Origin: UBA1081 sp045658165
GTDB taxonomy: Bacteria > Bacillota > Clostridia > Oscillospirales > Acutalibacteraceae
DNA: 11,585 bases
Direction of reading: 5' to 3'
Assembly (NCBI GenBank): GCA_045658165.1
Contig: JAZOUN010000057.1
Span: forward strand, 1 to 11,585
The position numbers and the translations under genes were made by a program. Below the pieces are notes generated by a model. That model did no database searches. It was not told the origin of the DNA and saw only the letters and a list, made by a program, of their open reading frames with translations. Shown piece after piece: positions 1-7,010 of the stretch (position 1 is its first letter; each line of letters opens with the position of its first letter).

Positions 1-2315
1 TCAACGTTGCTTTCAATCTCGATTCCTCTTGACTGACGGAAAAGGCGGATTATCATCTGCCACTTGCTTTTTTCTGTTGCAAATGTTACTGCAAATTCTG
101 CACACTCACCGTCGGCTTGGATGAATTCAAAAGCTTTTTCAACGGACAAATCACAGGGTCTGTCCTTGTAATTCGGCAGAATATCCCAAGCATCGTAATT
201 ACCGGGAGTATCGTGATACATCTTAAGCTTATTGAAATCTCCGCCGACCCATTCACGGCAAAGTTCTTTGTCGTAAAGTGAAACAATGCTGCCGTCGAGG
301 GCAAACTCAACGGAATAGAAAGGCGTTTCAACCTTGTTACCGTTTACGCTGACCCAATCTGACGAGAATTCCTGCGGAAGAATCTCTCCGCTGCAAAGTG
401 CATCCAGAGCAGGCACGGCATAAAAGCCTTTTTCACCTTTTCTGGTGATTGATCCGTTTTCATCGGGAATGAAAGTTATTTCCTTGCGTCTGAAATTCAA
501 CGTATTGAAATATTTTTTCCCTTTTCCGATGATTTCAAGCAAATCTCTTTCACATTGTTCATAGTCTTCCGTTGCGTCACGGCAAACGGGTGTGATGTGG
601 CTGCCCGGAAGAATATCGTGAAACTGATTTATCATCAGTTTCTTGTAAATTTCTCTTATCTTTTCCGCAGGATATTCCGCACCTTTTTTCAGACGGAGAA
701 CGCTGAGCAATTCTGCATCACGGAGCATAAACTCAAGCCTGCGGTTATAATCCTTAAGCTTTGATTTTGTTGTGAAAGTGCCTCGGTGCATTTCAAGATA
801 AAGTTCGCCGTCCCACACCGCAAGTTTATCATTGCCGTCAAAATTCTTTGAAAGGAATTCACTTGCGTTGATATGCTCGGTTTCAGGCATAACGGAAAGC
901 TTTTCAAACCGGTGCATAATTTCAACCATTTCTTCCGTTGCACCGCTTCCGCCGTCACCGTAGCCAAACATCTGAAGAGTCTGACCGCTTTCGTTCTTGT
1001 CCTGATAAGCGTCCCAATTCTCCTGCACCTGACTGGGCATATTCCACGAAATAAAATGGGTGGGAGGTACGCAGGCATAAACCTGCGAGCCGTCAATGCC
1101 TCGCCATATGAAATTATTATGGGGAAATCTGTTGGTATCATTCCATGTTGACATTTTGTTTGAAACAAAGTATTTTACGCCTGATTTTTTTAGAATCTGC
1201 GGTAAAATCCAACTGTTACCGAATACATCAGGAAGCCAGCATGAATCAACTGTGAATCCGAAATTTTCTTTGTAGAACATCTGACCGTACAGGCATTGTC
1301 TTATAAGACTTTCGGCGCAGGGTACATTACAATCAGGTTCAACATACATGGCTCCGACAGGTTCAAACTGCCCATTTTTGATTTTTTCCTTTAATTCTTC
1401 AAAAACCTCAGGATAATATTTTTTTACTGTTTCATATGTGTAAGGCTGTGTATGTGCATATCTGAAGTCAGGATATTTATCCATAAGTCGCATCTGAATT
1501 AGTATTGTTCTGAGGTTTTTCTGAACTGTGTGTATACGTCTCCAGTAATAAGCTATATCAAGATGTGAATGAGCTATCAGTGCTACTTTACCGTTTCCGC
1601 CGAATTTCTTATCTGAAAAGATATGTTTATTAATGTGATTTTTTGCTTTTTTTATATCTTCATTGCAGATGTCTTCAAAATTGATCAGATTTAGTGCTGA
1701 ATAAAGCTCTTTGTTTATATGATGTCTGAGGTCTTCGTTAAAACATTCATTTTTTGCAATATCAAGAAGTAATTCAATGTCATATGCAAGTGATTGAATA
1801 TCTTCGTTTATAACTGCAAAATAGCCCCCCTCAAAAATCTGTCTGCAACCTCTGACGGATAATGATTCGGGATTTCTTTCATCATCTGGTTTTGATCGGT
1901 TATATGCTGTTATTTCAATATTCAATGTTTCATTTTTGAATTTTTCGGGAATTTCAATACTCTCTCTGTTCGGATCAATACCTCCTGCAAAATACCCGTT
2001 GATTTTTACTATCATTTCAGCAGCTGTTTTTAAAACAAATCGAACTTTATCGTTTTTGAAGTTTTCAGGTATTTCAGTTTTTGCGTTAATGAATGCTGTT
2101 CCGTCAGGCGTAAAATACATATCACCTTTATTGAGCTTTCGTGGTGATTTATCATAGAATTCGAACTGCATTTCGTGTGTCTGTCGAGCTTCTCTTATTG
2201 TGAAAGATGTTATTTCAAATTTATCTTTGTATATGTGTCTTTTGAGCCAGCCGAATCTCAGGTCTGTATATTCTTCAGGTCTCATGCTTCTGCGTTCTAC
2301 TTTTATATGTGCCAT
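1..2315 (-). CDS. Family 38 alpha-mannosidase, C-terminus cut by left edge
   Basis: Glycoside hydrolase family 38 enzyme that removes alpha-mannose residues from glycans, probably in the cytoplasm because no signal peptide is visible. 771 codons are present. Residues 1-240 form an N-terminal domain. The catalytic barrel then carries the zinc motif HSHLD (H251, D253), the nucleophile in WLPDVFG (D363), a conserved HRGT (510-513) and the fourth zinc ligand in NQFHDILPGS (H566). All catalytic residues I can place are intact. The architecture resembles the Ams1/MAN2C1/MngB-like branch, usually about 1,000 residues, so roughly 250 C-terminal residues probably lie outside the window. The ATG has GGAGTG eight bases upstream and follows the NifU-like stop by 13 bases, so the two genes form an operon. 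The 3' half (about 1-1140) is clearly richer in G+C than the 5' half. Substrate linkage cannot be told from sequence. Confidence 0.93.
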   Translation of the reverse strand, partial: MAHIKVERRSMRPEEYTDLRFGWLKRHIYKDKFEITSFTIREARQTHEMQFEFYDKSPRKLNKGDMYFTPDGTAFINAKTEIPENFKNDKVRFVLKTAAEMIVKINGYFAGGIDPNRESIEIPEKFKNETLNIEITAYNRSKPDDERNPESLSVRGCRQIFEGGYFAVINEDIQSLAYDIELLLDIAKNECFNEDLRHHINKELYSALNLINFEDICNEDIKKAKNHINKHIFSDKKFGGNGKVALIAHSHLDIAYYWRRIHTVQKNLRTILIQMRLMDKYPDFRYAHTQPYTYETVKKYYPEVFEELKEKIKNGQFEPVGAMYVEPDCNVPCAESLIRQCLYGQMFYKENFGFTVDSCWLPDVFGNSWILPQILKKSGVKYFVSNKMSTWNDTNRFPHNNFIWRGIDGSQVYACVPPTHFISWNMPSQVQENWDAYQDKNESGQTLQMFGYGDGGSGATEEMVEIMHRFEKLSVMPETEHINASEFLSKNFDGNDKLAVWDGELYLEMHRGTFTTKSKLKDYNRRLEFMLRDAELLSVLRLKKGAEYPAEKIREIYKKLMINQFHDILPGSHITPVCRDATEDYEQCERDLLEIIGKGKKYFNTLNFRRKEITFIPDENGSITRKGEKGFYAVPALDALCSGEILPQEFSSDWVSVNGNKVETPFYSVEFALDGSIVSLYDKELCREWVGGDFNKLKMYHDTPGNYDAWDILPNYKDRPCDLSVEKAFEFIQADGECAEFAVTFATEKSKWQMIIRLFRQSRGIEIESNV

Positions 2316-2328
2316 TTTTTACACTCCA

Positions 2329-2562
2329 TCATTTATCCCAGAAAAAAGGTTTTTTTCTGACAGGTTTTATTGTAATTTTTTCTCCGAATTCATCTGCAAT
2401 ACAGTTTTCTATCCATGAAATGCATCTATGAAGAATCATACACTTGGAACATTCACCTTCCATGATTACTGTAATTTCATTATTATTTCTGGAGAGGAAT
2501 GTTATTTGACCGCCATCACCTTGTATTTTTGGACGGATTATTTCATTTATATATTGTTCCAT
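2329..2562 (-). CDS. Small NifU C-terminal-domain (Nfu-like) protein
   Basis: A 77-residue protein consisting almost entirely of a NifU C-terminal (Nfu) domain, the family that holds or transfers Fe-S clusters. The N-terminal signature IRPKIQGDGG (residues 9-18) and the CxxC in GECSKC (C38, C41) are where the family expects them. The usual Pro-Ser-Ser after the CxxC is replaced by Met-Ile-Leu, and there are two further cysteines (C47, C54), so it is a divergent member. The tail is basic and aromatic. The ATG has AAGGA nine bases upstream. It is the first gene of a minus-strand pair with the alpha-mannosidase, behind a good promoter. Cluster transfer is inferred from the family; its partner is unknown, and a link to the mannosidase is not evident. 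Confidence 0.85.
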   Translation of the reverse strand: MEQYINEIIRPKIQGDGGQITFLSRNNNEITVIMEGECSKCMILHRCISWIENCIADEFGEKITIKPVRKKPFFWDK

Positions 2563-2604
2563 GCTGACACATCCTTAACTTTATATGAAATATCAATCAT
2601 ATTA

Positions 2605-2633
2605 ATAATATTATTATATGCAAAAATTGTCAA
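2605..2633 (-). promoter_or_regulatory. Sigma-A-like promoter for the NifU-like/mannosidase pair
   Basis: Reading the minus strand, TTGACA (2633-2628) is followed after exactly 17 bases by TATTAT (2610-2605). This is a perfect -35 and a five-of-six -10. It predicts a start near 2598 and a leader of about 35 bases before the ATG at 2562. Confidence 0.75.
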
Positions 2634-2661
2634 TAATTTTTATAGGTATATGAATAATTTG

Positions 2662-2690
2662 TTGACATTATTTAAATGCTGTGTTAAAAT
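2662..2690 (+). promoter_or_regulatory. Sigma-A-like promoter for the secreted protein gene
   Basis: TTGACA (2662-2667), a 17-base spacer and TAAAAT (2685-2690) give a perfect -35 and a five-of-six -10. The predicted transcription start is near 2697, only a few bases before the ribosome binding site. It is arranged back to back with the minus-strand promoter, with 28 bases between the two -35 boxes. Confidence 0.75.
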
Positions 2691-2704
2691 ATAAATAAAT
2701 TATT

Positions 2705-2711
2705 GGGGAGG
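2705..2711 (+). promoter_or_regulatory. Ribosome binding site fixing the start at 2721
   Basis: GGGGAGG lies nine bases before the ATG at 2721. A longer reading frame from a TTG at 2703 would run through this site and would add six residues ahead of a normal signal peptide, so 2721 is the start. Confidence 0.85.
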
Positions 2712-2720
2712 TTTTTATTT

Positions 2721-3281
2721 ATGATAAAAACAAAGATTATATCATTATTTTTAGTTGTTGCAATGCTCTTTTCTTTTGCAACAGTTGCTTTTGCAGCAAG
2801 TGCTGATTTGAAGACTGCAATTGTTGATGAAGCTGAATTTACTGTAAGAAATTACGGTGAAACAAAAACTGTTTATATTGAAGTTTATATTGAAGAATAT
2901 CCTGAACTTGCAAATATTAGTATGATAAACAGCGTGTCTAAACTGTTATATGAAAAGCAGGCTGAATACGCAGAAGATTCATACGTTCTTATGAGCAGAA
3001 ATCATATTGCCGGTGAACTTGCATTGCATGTATTGCTGTTCAGATTTTTCTATATTCTCGGAGCATCTGACGAAAGCAGTGTTTTACATGATAAATATTA
3101 TGTAGGTTCTAAAAATGCAATGCTTAATATTGATGAAGACAGAATCAGTCCTGCTCTTATTGAGATGGTCGGCACAATGATTACTTGGTTTGGTTTCAAT
3201 CTTGAGGATGAACTTGAAGATGCAATTGATGACAGTATTCTTTCCGATTCAGATATCACATTAGGTGATATTATCAGTTAA
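2721..3281 (+). CDS. Secreted acidic protein of unknown family
   Basis: I do not recognise this 186-residue protein. It opens with a textbook signal peptide: MIKTK, a hydrophobic core (about residues 6-24), then AFA-ASA, so signal peptidase I probably cuts after A25 or A28. The mature part is about 160 residues and acidic, with many Glu/Asp, including a run of acidic residues near the C-terminus (EDELEDAIDD). It has no cysteine, no LPxTG sorting motif, no lipobox and no obvious repeat. A hydrophobic stretch around ALHVLLFRFFYILG could be a buried helix or a membrane-associated segment. The gene stands alone between its own strong promoter and a strong terminator, so neighbours give no clue. 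Codon use matches the surrounding AT-rich genes. An extracytoplasmic or cell-surface role is inferred from the signal peptide only. Confidence 0.85.
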   Translation: MIKTKIISLFLVVAMLFSFATVAFAASADLKTAIVDEAEFTVRNYGETKTVYIEVYIEEYPELANISMINSVSKLLYEKQAEYAEDSYVLMSRNHIAGELALHVLLFRFFYILGASDESSVLHDKYYVGSKNAMLNIDEDRISPALIEMVGTMITWFGFNLEDELEDAIDDSILSDSDITLGDIIS

Positions 3282-3303
3282 TCAAAAAAAATAATAATAT
3301 TTT

Positions 3304-3335
3304 ATCAGCAGGTATATACCTGCTGATTTTTTTTT
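3304..3335 (+). terminator. Intrinsic terminator of the secreted protein gene
   Basis: Perfect 9-bp stem ATCAGCAGG / CCTGCTGAT with a TATATA loop, followed by a run of nine T (3327-3335). It begins 22 bases after the stop codon and separates this gene from the spoIIIA operon. Confidence 0.93.
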
Positions 3336-3345
3336 GTTTATGTGA

Positions 3346-3374
3346 GAATATTCAGGGACAAGTGTGCATAGTAA
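3346..3374 (+). promoter_or_regulatory. Candidate sigma-E promoter of the spoIIIA operon
   Basis: GAATATT (3346-3352) matches the sigma-E -35 consensus fully. After 14 bases, the usual spacing, CATAGTAA (3367-3374) keeps the CATA half of the sigma-E -10 (CATACAnT) but is weaker in its second half. It lies just past the terminator and just before spoIIIAA, where mother-cell sigma-E control is expected from Bacillus. The leader would be very short, about 12 bases. Confidence 0.5.
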
Positions 3375-3392
3375 TATATCGGAGTGAGATAA

Positions 3393-4409
3393 ATGGGAAA
3401 TAACAATTTCGTTAATGTTGTTGATGTTTTGCCTTCCGAATTGAGAAAAATACTTATGTATATACCTGAAGAAATACAAAATGTAACATATGAAATCAGA
3501 CTCAGAATCAATAAACCGATTGTAATTTATGGTTTGTATGGTATTAATTTTGTAAAAGCAGATGGATCGCTGTCTTCTATAGAATGCAAATATTCTGCAA
3601 CAATAGATGAATACGATTTTAAAGAAACTGTTAACAGAATATGCGGATACTCGATTTATGCACATCAGAATGATATTGCAAATGGTTTTGTGACATTCGG
3701 TGACGGACACAGAGTTGGTTTTTGCGGAACTGCGGTTTATGAGAAAAATAATGTTATCGGATTGAAGAGTATTGATTCAATAAATATAAGAATTGCAAGA
3801 AATACCTATAATTCTTCTGATGAAATACTGAATACACTTTTTTGTGAAAAATTATTCCAAGGATTGATTGTTGCCGGTGCTCCATGCACGGGAAAAACAA
3901 CAGTTCTCAAGAGCATTGCGAACAGAATGTCTTCAGAATTCCGTTTTGGATATTTAAAAATAGTTATGATAGACGAGCGTTATGAATTTTGTTCAATGTC
4001 AGGCATTAATTGTGATATTCTACACGGTTTTTTTAAGGAAGACGGAATACAGCATGCAATTAGAGTTTTATCACCTGATATTATTGTTTGTGATGAAATA
4101 ACATCAGTGTCAGAGGCTGATGAAATAATCAGAAGCTGTTATTCTGGTGTAAAATTTATTTTAAGTGTACATGTTGATAATAAAACAGACTTTCTCAAAA
4201 GATCTGTTTCAAGAAGATTGATAGAAAGCGGTTTTTTTGATTACATAGCTTTATTAAAGAAAGGTGAAAATCCCGGAATAATTAAAGAAATAATAAAAAC
4301 GGAGGAGTTAATCAGTGAATATAATTGCAATAATCGCAGTGATAATAAGTTCCTTTTTAACGGCATATACAGTGATTTTATCAGAAACGAGACATTGCAA
4401 GGATATTGA
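3393..4409 (+). CDS. spoIIIAA: Stage III sporulation protein AA, engulfment-channel ATPase
   Basis: Mother-cell ATPase of the SpoIIIA-SpoIIQ channel, related to type II/IV secretion ATPases. It is needed after engulfment to sustain forespore sigma-G activity. Of 338 residues, the N-terminal domain covers about 1-150, with the Walker A motif GAPCTGKTT at 162-170, the Walker B-like VMIDERYE (D194, E195), and SPDIIVCDE (D234, E235). No signal or membrane segment is seen, as expected for the cytoplasmic ATPase. The ATG has GGAGTG six bases upstream. The protein is longer than Bacillus SpoIIIAA (about 307 residues). The last 31 residues are read through the start of spoIIIAB in another frame, and their sequence does not look like the conserved family end. 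It is the first gene of an eight-gene operon. Confidence 0.96.
   Translation: MGNNNFVNVVDVLPSELRKILMYIPEEIQNVTYEIRLRINKPIVIYGLYGINFVKADGSLSSIECKYSATIDEYDFKETVNRICGYSIYAHQNDIANGFVTFGDGHRVGFCGTAVYEKNNVIGLKSIDSINIRIARNTYNSSDEILNTLFCEKLFQGLIVAGAPCTGKTTVLKSIANRMSSEFRFGYLKIVMIDERYEFCSMSGINCDILHGFFKEDGIQHAIRVLSPDIIVCDEITSVSEADEIIRSCYSGVKFILSVHVDNKTDFLKRSVSRRLIESGFFDYIALLKKGENPGIIKEIIKTEELISEYNCNNRSDNKFLFNGIYSDFIRNETLQGY
4301..4307 (+). promoter_or_regulatory. Ribosome binding site fixing the GTG start of spoIIIAB
   Basis: GGAGGAG lies inside the spoIIIAA coding sequence, seven bases before the GTG at 4315. Its strength supports GTG as the true spoIIIAB start despite the long overlap. Confidence 0.85.
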
Positions 4410-4818
4410 TGTTGCATTGAATTTGATTTCTGTAATAAAAAATAAAGCATGTGTATATAATTCATCATTAGCAGAAATAATTGCAGATATCAGTATGAAT
4501 AAAGAATTTGAATTATTTCATTTTAATGATATGTTTTTGAATAAACTATCAAATTCTGAAAGTATACCATCTTTATGGGAAAATACTATTTCTGAATCGG
4601 ATATTCATCTTGCTCATTATGAAAAAGATATATTAATTAATTACGGAAAAAATTTATGTGAATGCAGCAGACAGGATATTTCATCACTGTATAATAAATC
4701 ATTTGAAGATTTGACAATGTTTAAAAATACTGCAATTGAAAATAAAAATTCAAAAACTAAGTCAACTGCAGCAATAACAATTTCTGTTGGTATTATTGTT
4801 GTATTAATGTTGATTTGA
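4315..4818 (+). CDS. spoIIIAB: Stage III sporulation protein AB
   Basis: Membrane component of the spoIIIA channel complex, thought to connect the ATPase to the membrane part and resembling GspF-like platform proteins. It has 167 residues, close to the usual 170 or so. There is an N-terminal membrane segment (about 3-21), a long soluble helical middle region, and a C-terminal hydrophobic segment (about 149-167) ending almost at the terminus, the arrangement typical of SpoIIIAB. The start is GTG with a very good GGAGGAG, the only non-ATG start I assign in this operon. It overlaps spoIIIAA by 95 bases and is followed after 10 bases by spoIIIAC. The middle region is poorly conserved, so the identity rests on topology, length and position as well as sequence. 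Confidence 0.92.
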   Translation: MNIIAIIAVIISSFLTAYTVILSETRHCKDIDVALNLISVIKNKACVYNSSLAEIIADISMNKEFELFHFNDMFLNKLSNSESIPSLWENTISESDIHLAHYEKDILINYGKNLCECSRQDISSLYNKSFEDLTMFKNTAIENKNSKTKSTAAITISVGIIVVLMLI

Positions 4819-4828
4819 CGGAGGAAAA

Positions 4829-5023
4829 ATGGAAGTTGAGATTTTATTTAAAATTGCAGCGGTGGGAATTATAGTATCAGTGCTAAATCAGGTTCTTGTA
4901 AGATCTGGTCGCGATGAGTATACAATGATAACGACTCTCGCCGGATTGATTATTGTGCTTATGATGATTATTCCTAATCTGCGGGATCTTTTTGTTTACA
5001 TAAAAACGGTATTTGATTTATGA
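4829..5023 (+). CDS. spoIIIAC: Stage III sporulation protein AC
   Basis: Small integral membrane protein of the mother-cell channel complex. It has 64 residues, the usual size, with two membrane helices (about 5-24 and 34-50) joined by the conserved loop SGRDEY (residues 26-31). GGAGG sits four bases before the ATG. Its stop overlaps the spoIIIAD start as ATGA, so the two are translationally coupled, in keeping with AC and AD being related small membrane subunits. Confidence 0.95.
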   Translation: MEVEILFKIAAVGIIVSVLNQVLVRSGRDEYTMITTLAGLIIVLMMIIPNLRDLFVYIKTVFDL

Positions 5024-5406
5024 TAAAAATAGTCGGAGTTGCAGTAATTGCGGTTGTTGTGTTTTCTGTTTTAAAAAAATATTCGCCGGAGTACGGAATT
5101 ATTTCTGAAATAGCGTGCATCACTTTAATTTGCATATCTGTTTTTCCTAATGTCAAAGAGATATTGGATTTCTTTTATAAATACACAAAAAGCTCAGGAT
5201 TTGGTAATGATTATATGAGTACTATTGTTAAAGTGGTCGGAATTGCAGTGGTAACGCAATTTTCATCAGATATATGCCGTGATTCAGGACTGAATGCTCT
5301 TGCACAACAAGTAGAATTTGCAGGAAAGATGATAATGACTGTAATTTGCATACCTATTGCTAAGGCTATACTTGAAGTAGCAGTTAAAATTATTGAAATA
5401 GAATAG
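5020..5406 (+). CDS. spoIIIAD: Stage III sporulation protein AD
   Basis: Integral membrane subunit of the spoIIIA complex, 128 residues against about 133 in Bacillus. Hydrophobic segments lie at about 2-17, 26-42 and 101-120. Between the last two is the family's conserved stretch around SDICRDSG...QQVEFAGK (residues 83-103). Translation most likely starts by coupling through the ATGA overlap with spoIIIAC, since no strong Shine-Dalgarno sequence precedes the ATG. spoIIIAE follows after a single base. Confidence 0.95.
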   Translation: MIKIVGVAVIAVVVFSVLKKYSPEYGIISEIACITLICISVFPNVKEILDFFYKYTKSSGFGNDYMSTIVKVVGIAVVTQFSSDICRDSGLNALAQQVEFAGKMIMTVICIPIAKAILEVAVKIIEIE

Positions 5407-5407
5407 C

Positions 5408-6523
5408 ATGAAGTGTAAAGCGATTATACTTTGCATTATATCATTGTGTGTAATGCTGATTAACTTTACATTTTTTACGTCTGCTTATAATTCGGAAGAT
5501 GATAACCTTTACAATTTTGATAAAACAGAACTTGATGAAGATGTAAAAAATGTTCTTGAAGAAGCAGGATTTGATGAATTCACTGCATCTGAATTCAGTG
5601 AAATATCAATCAAGGATGTTTTCGGAATGATTATGAATGTTTTTCGAGGAAGTTTAAAAAAACCTTTAACAACACTGACATTGTTTTTAGGTGTGGTTGT
5701 AATTTGTGCATTTACATATGTTCTTCTTAATCAAAATCAGAGTTTATCTGTTTTTTTTGAATCTTTTGTTACATTAATTGTAGGATTTGTTGCTCTGTCT
5801 GATGTTTCAGTTGTAATAAAAGATGCAGTTTCATCTATGTATTCAGCGGGAATATTGATGAAATCGTTAATTCCCGTAACAGGGGTACTTGTCGCAATAT
5901 CGGGATCTCCGTCGATGGCAGTCAGTTATAATGCTGTTGCAATGTATTGTGCACAGATCATTTCGGCAGTTTGCAGAGATTTTTTAACACCTGTCATTTC
6001 ATTTTTTGCATCTGTTTCAGTTTGCGCATCTGTTAACCAAATATTTAATTCTGAAGCATTATTAAATTTTGTCAGACGATGTGTTGCTGTGATGCTCGGA
6101 TTGGCAGGTACAGTTTTTACCGGAATAATTGCATTAAAAGATGTACTTGCGGTTGGAATAGATAAAGTTGCTGTCAAAGGTGTAAAGTTTTTGTTGGGTT
6201 CTGCTGTGCCTGTTGTCGGAAGTGCGTTAAGCGAAGGGTTATCCTCAATTATAGCTTCAGTGGCACTTATGAAGAATACTTACGGTACAATCGGAATAAT
6301 AGTTGTTGTGTGTACAACATTACCTGCAGTGTGTGAATTATTGTTATGGATGGCAGTATTGTCAATGTCGGGTTATGCAGCGAAGGCTTTTGGTTTATCA
6401 GGGGTAGCAAAAACGTTTATGTCACTGCAATATGTTATGTCCATGCTGTTATCAGTCCTGCTATTTGTCGTTTATGTTCTGATTGTTATTTCTGCAATGA
6501 TAATGTTGCTCGGGAATAAATAG
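5408..6523 (+). CDS. spoIIIAE: Stage III sporulation protein AE
   Basis: Largest membrane protein of the SpoIIIA channel, 371 residues compared with about 399 in Bacillus. An N-terminal signal-like segment (about 4-26, ending FFTSA) is followed by an acidic extracytoplasmic region (about 27-85). Several membrane helices then run from about residue 88 to the end, the last one very hydrophobic. The ATG lies one base after the spoIIIAD stop and has no recognisable Shine-Dalgarno sequence, so initiation probably depends on ribosomes finishing spoIIIAD. Its role in the complex is known from Bacillus; a transport activity is not shown by the sequence. Confidence 0.95.
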   Translation: MKCKAIILCIISLCVMLINFTFFTSAYNSEDDNLYNFDKTELDEDVKNVLEEAGFDEFTASEFSEISIKDVFGMIMNVFRGSLKKPLTTLTLFLGVVVICAFTYVLLNQNQSLSVFFESFVTLIVGFVALSDVSVVIKDAVSSMYSAGILMKSLIPVTGVLVAISGSPSMAVSYNAVAMYCAQIISAVCRDFLTPVISFFASVSVCASVNQIFNSEALLNFVRRCVAVMLGLAGTVFTGIIALKDVLAVGIDKVAVKGVKFLLGSAVPVVGSALSEGLSSIIASVALMKNTYGTIGIIVVVCTTLPAVCELLLWMAVLSMSGYAAKAFGLSGVAKTFMSLQYVMSMLLSVLLFVVYVLIVISAMIMLLGNK

Positions 6524-6533
6524 GTGATAAATC

Positions 6534-7010
6534 ATGCTCCAGATAAGAGAATGGGCGGTAAAACTATGTGTTGCATTTATTGCAAGTACTTTTTTATGTT
6601 TTATTGTTCCTGAAGGCAGGCTGAAAAAGACTGCAAATAATGTGATAACATTGTTTTTGTTATCTGTGATTTTTATTCCGATTGTGGATGACAGTATTTT
6701 TAATGCGGAATTTTCAGATTTTGAAGTTTCTTATTTACCTGAAGAAGATGATTATTTTGCTGATTATAACTCATTTCTTATTGATAACAGTAAGAAATTG
6801 ATTGAAGATGAAGTAAAAGGTTTATTATCAGGAATTTGCAATAGTAAGTATGATGTTAAAGCAGAAATTGATTTGACTGATGACGGTAATATAATGGTGA
6901 AAAAGGTATTGATCAGAATAACAGAATCAGACATGGCTAATTATAAAAAAATAATATCGGCTGTTTCGCAATATAACGGTATTGATGCTGAGATAGAGTT
7001 GATGGATTAA
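6534..7010 (+). CDS. spoIIIAF: Stage III sporulation protein AF
   Basis: Membrane protein of the spoIIIA complex with a soluble ring-building-like C-terminal domain. It has 158 residues, shorter than the roughly 206 of Bacillus. Two N-terminal membrane helices (about 9-25 and 35-51) flank the short loop PEGRLKK, a family hallmark, and the remaining 105 or so residues are acidic and soluble. AGGTGAT precedes the ATG by five bases and overlaps the spoIIIAE stop. The stop codon of this gene shares one base with the spoIIIAG start (TAATG). Confidence 0.93.
   Translation: MLQIREWAVKLCVAFIASTFLCFIVPEGRLKKTANNVITLFLLSVIFIPIVDDSIFNAEFSDFEVSYLPEEDDYFADYNSFLIDNSKKLIEDEVKGLLSGICNSKYDVKAEIDLTDDGNIMVKKVLIRITESDMANYKKIISAVSQYNGIDAEIELMD

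Noticed and set aside
689..1168. Long open frame on the minus strand, with another at 873-1151 on the plus strand, inside the mannosidase region
   Set aside because: The GH38 frame here is continuous and carries the family's motifs. These frames lack ribosome binding sites and arise from the higher G+C of this half.
2175..2694. Small plus-strand frames opposite the NifU-like and mannosidase 5' ends (including 2428-2694)
   Set aside because: They are shadows of recognisable genes or run through the divergent promoter region, have no ribosome binding site and resemble no protein.
2703..2720. TTG start six codons upstream of the secreted protein
   Set aside because: It would place the strong GGGGAGG inside the coding sequence and add residues before a normal signal peptide.
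3304..3335. Terminator acting in both directions
   Set aside because: The minus-strand side has only an interrupted T-rich stretch, and no minus-strand gene ends here.
3282..3710. Minus-strand 142-codon frame opposite the start of spoIIIAA
   Set aside because: It overlaps a clear spoIIIAA and the terminator and promoter region, has low-complexity Tyr/Phe-rich composition and no family resemblance.
5349..5356. CATACCTA inside spoIIIAD as an internal sigma-E -10
   Set aside because: No ATATT-like -35 lies at the required 13-15 base distance. I found no other convincing internal sigma-E promoter in the operon by eye.
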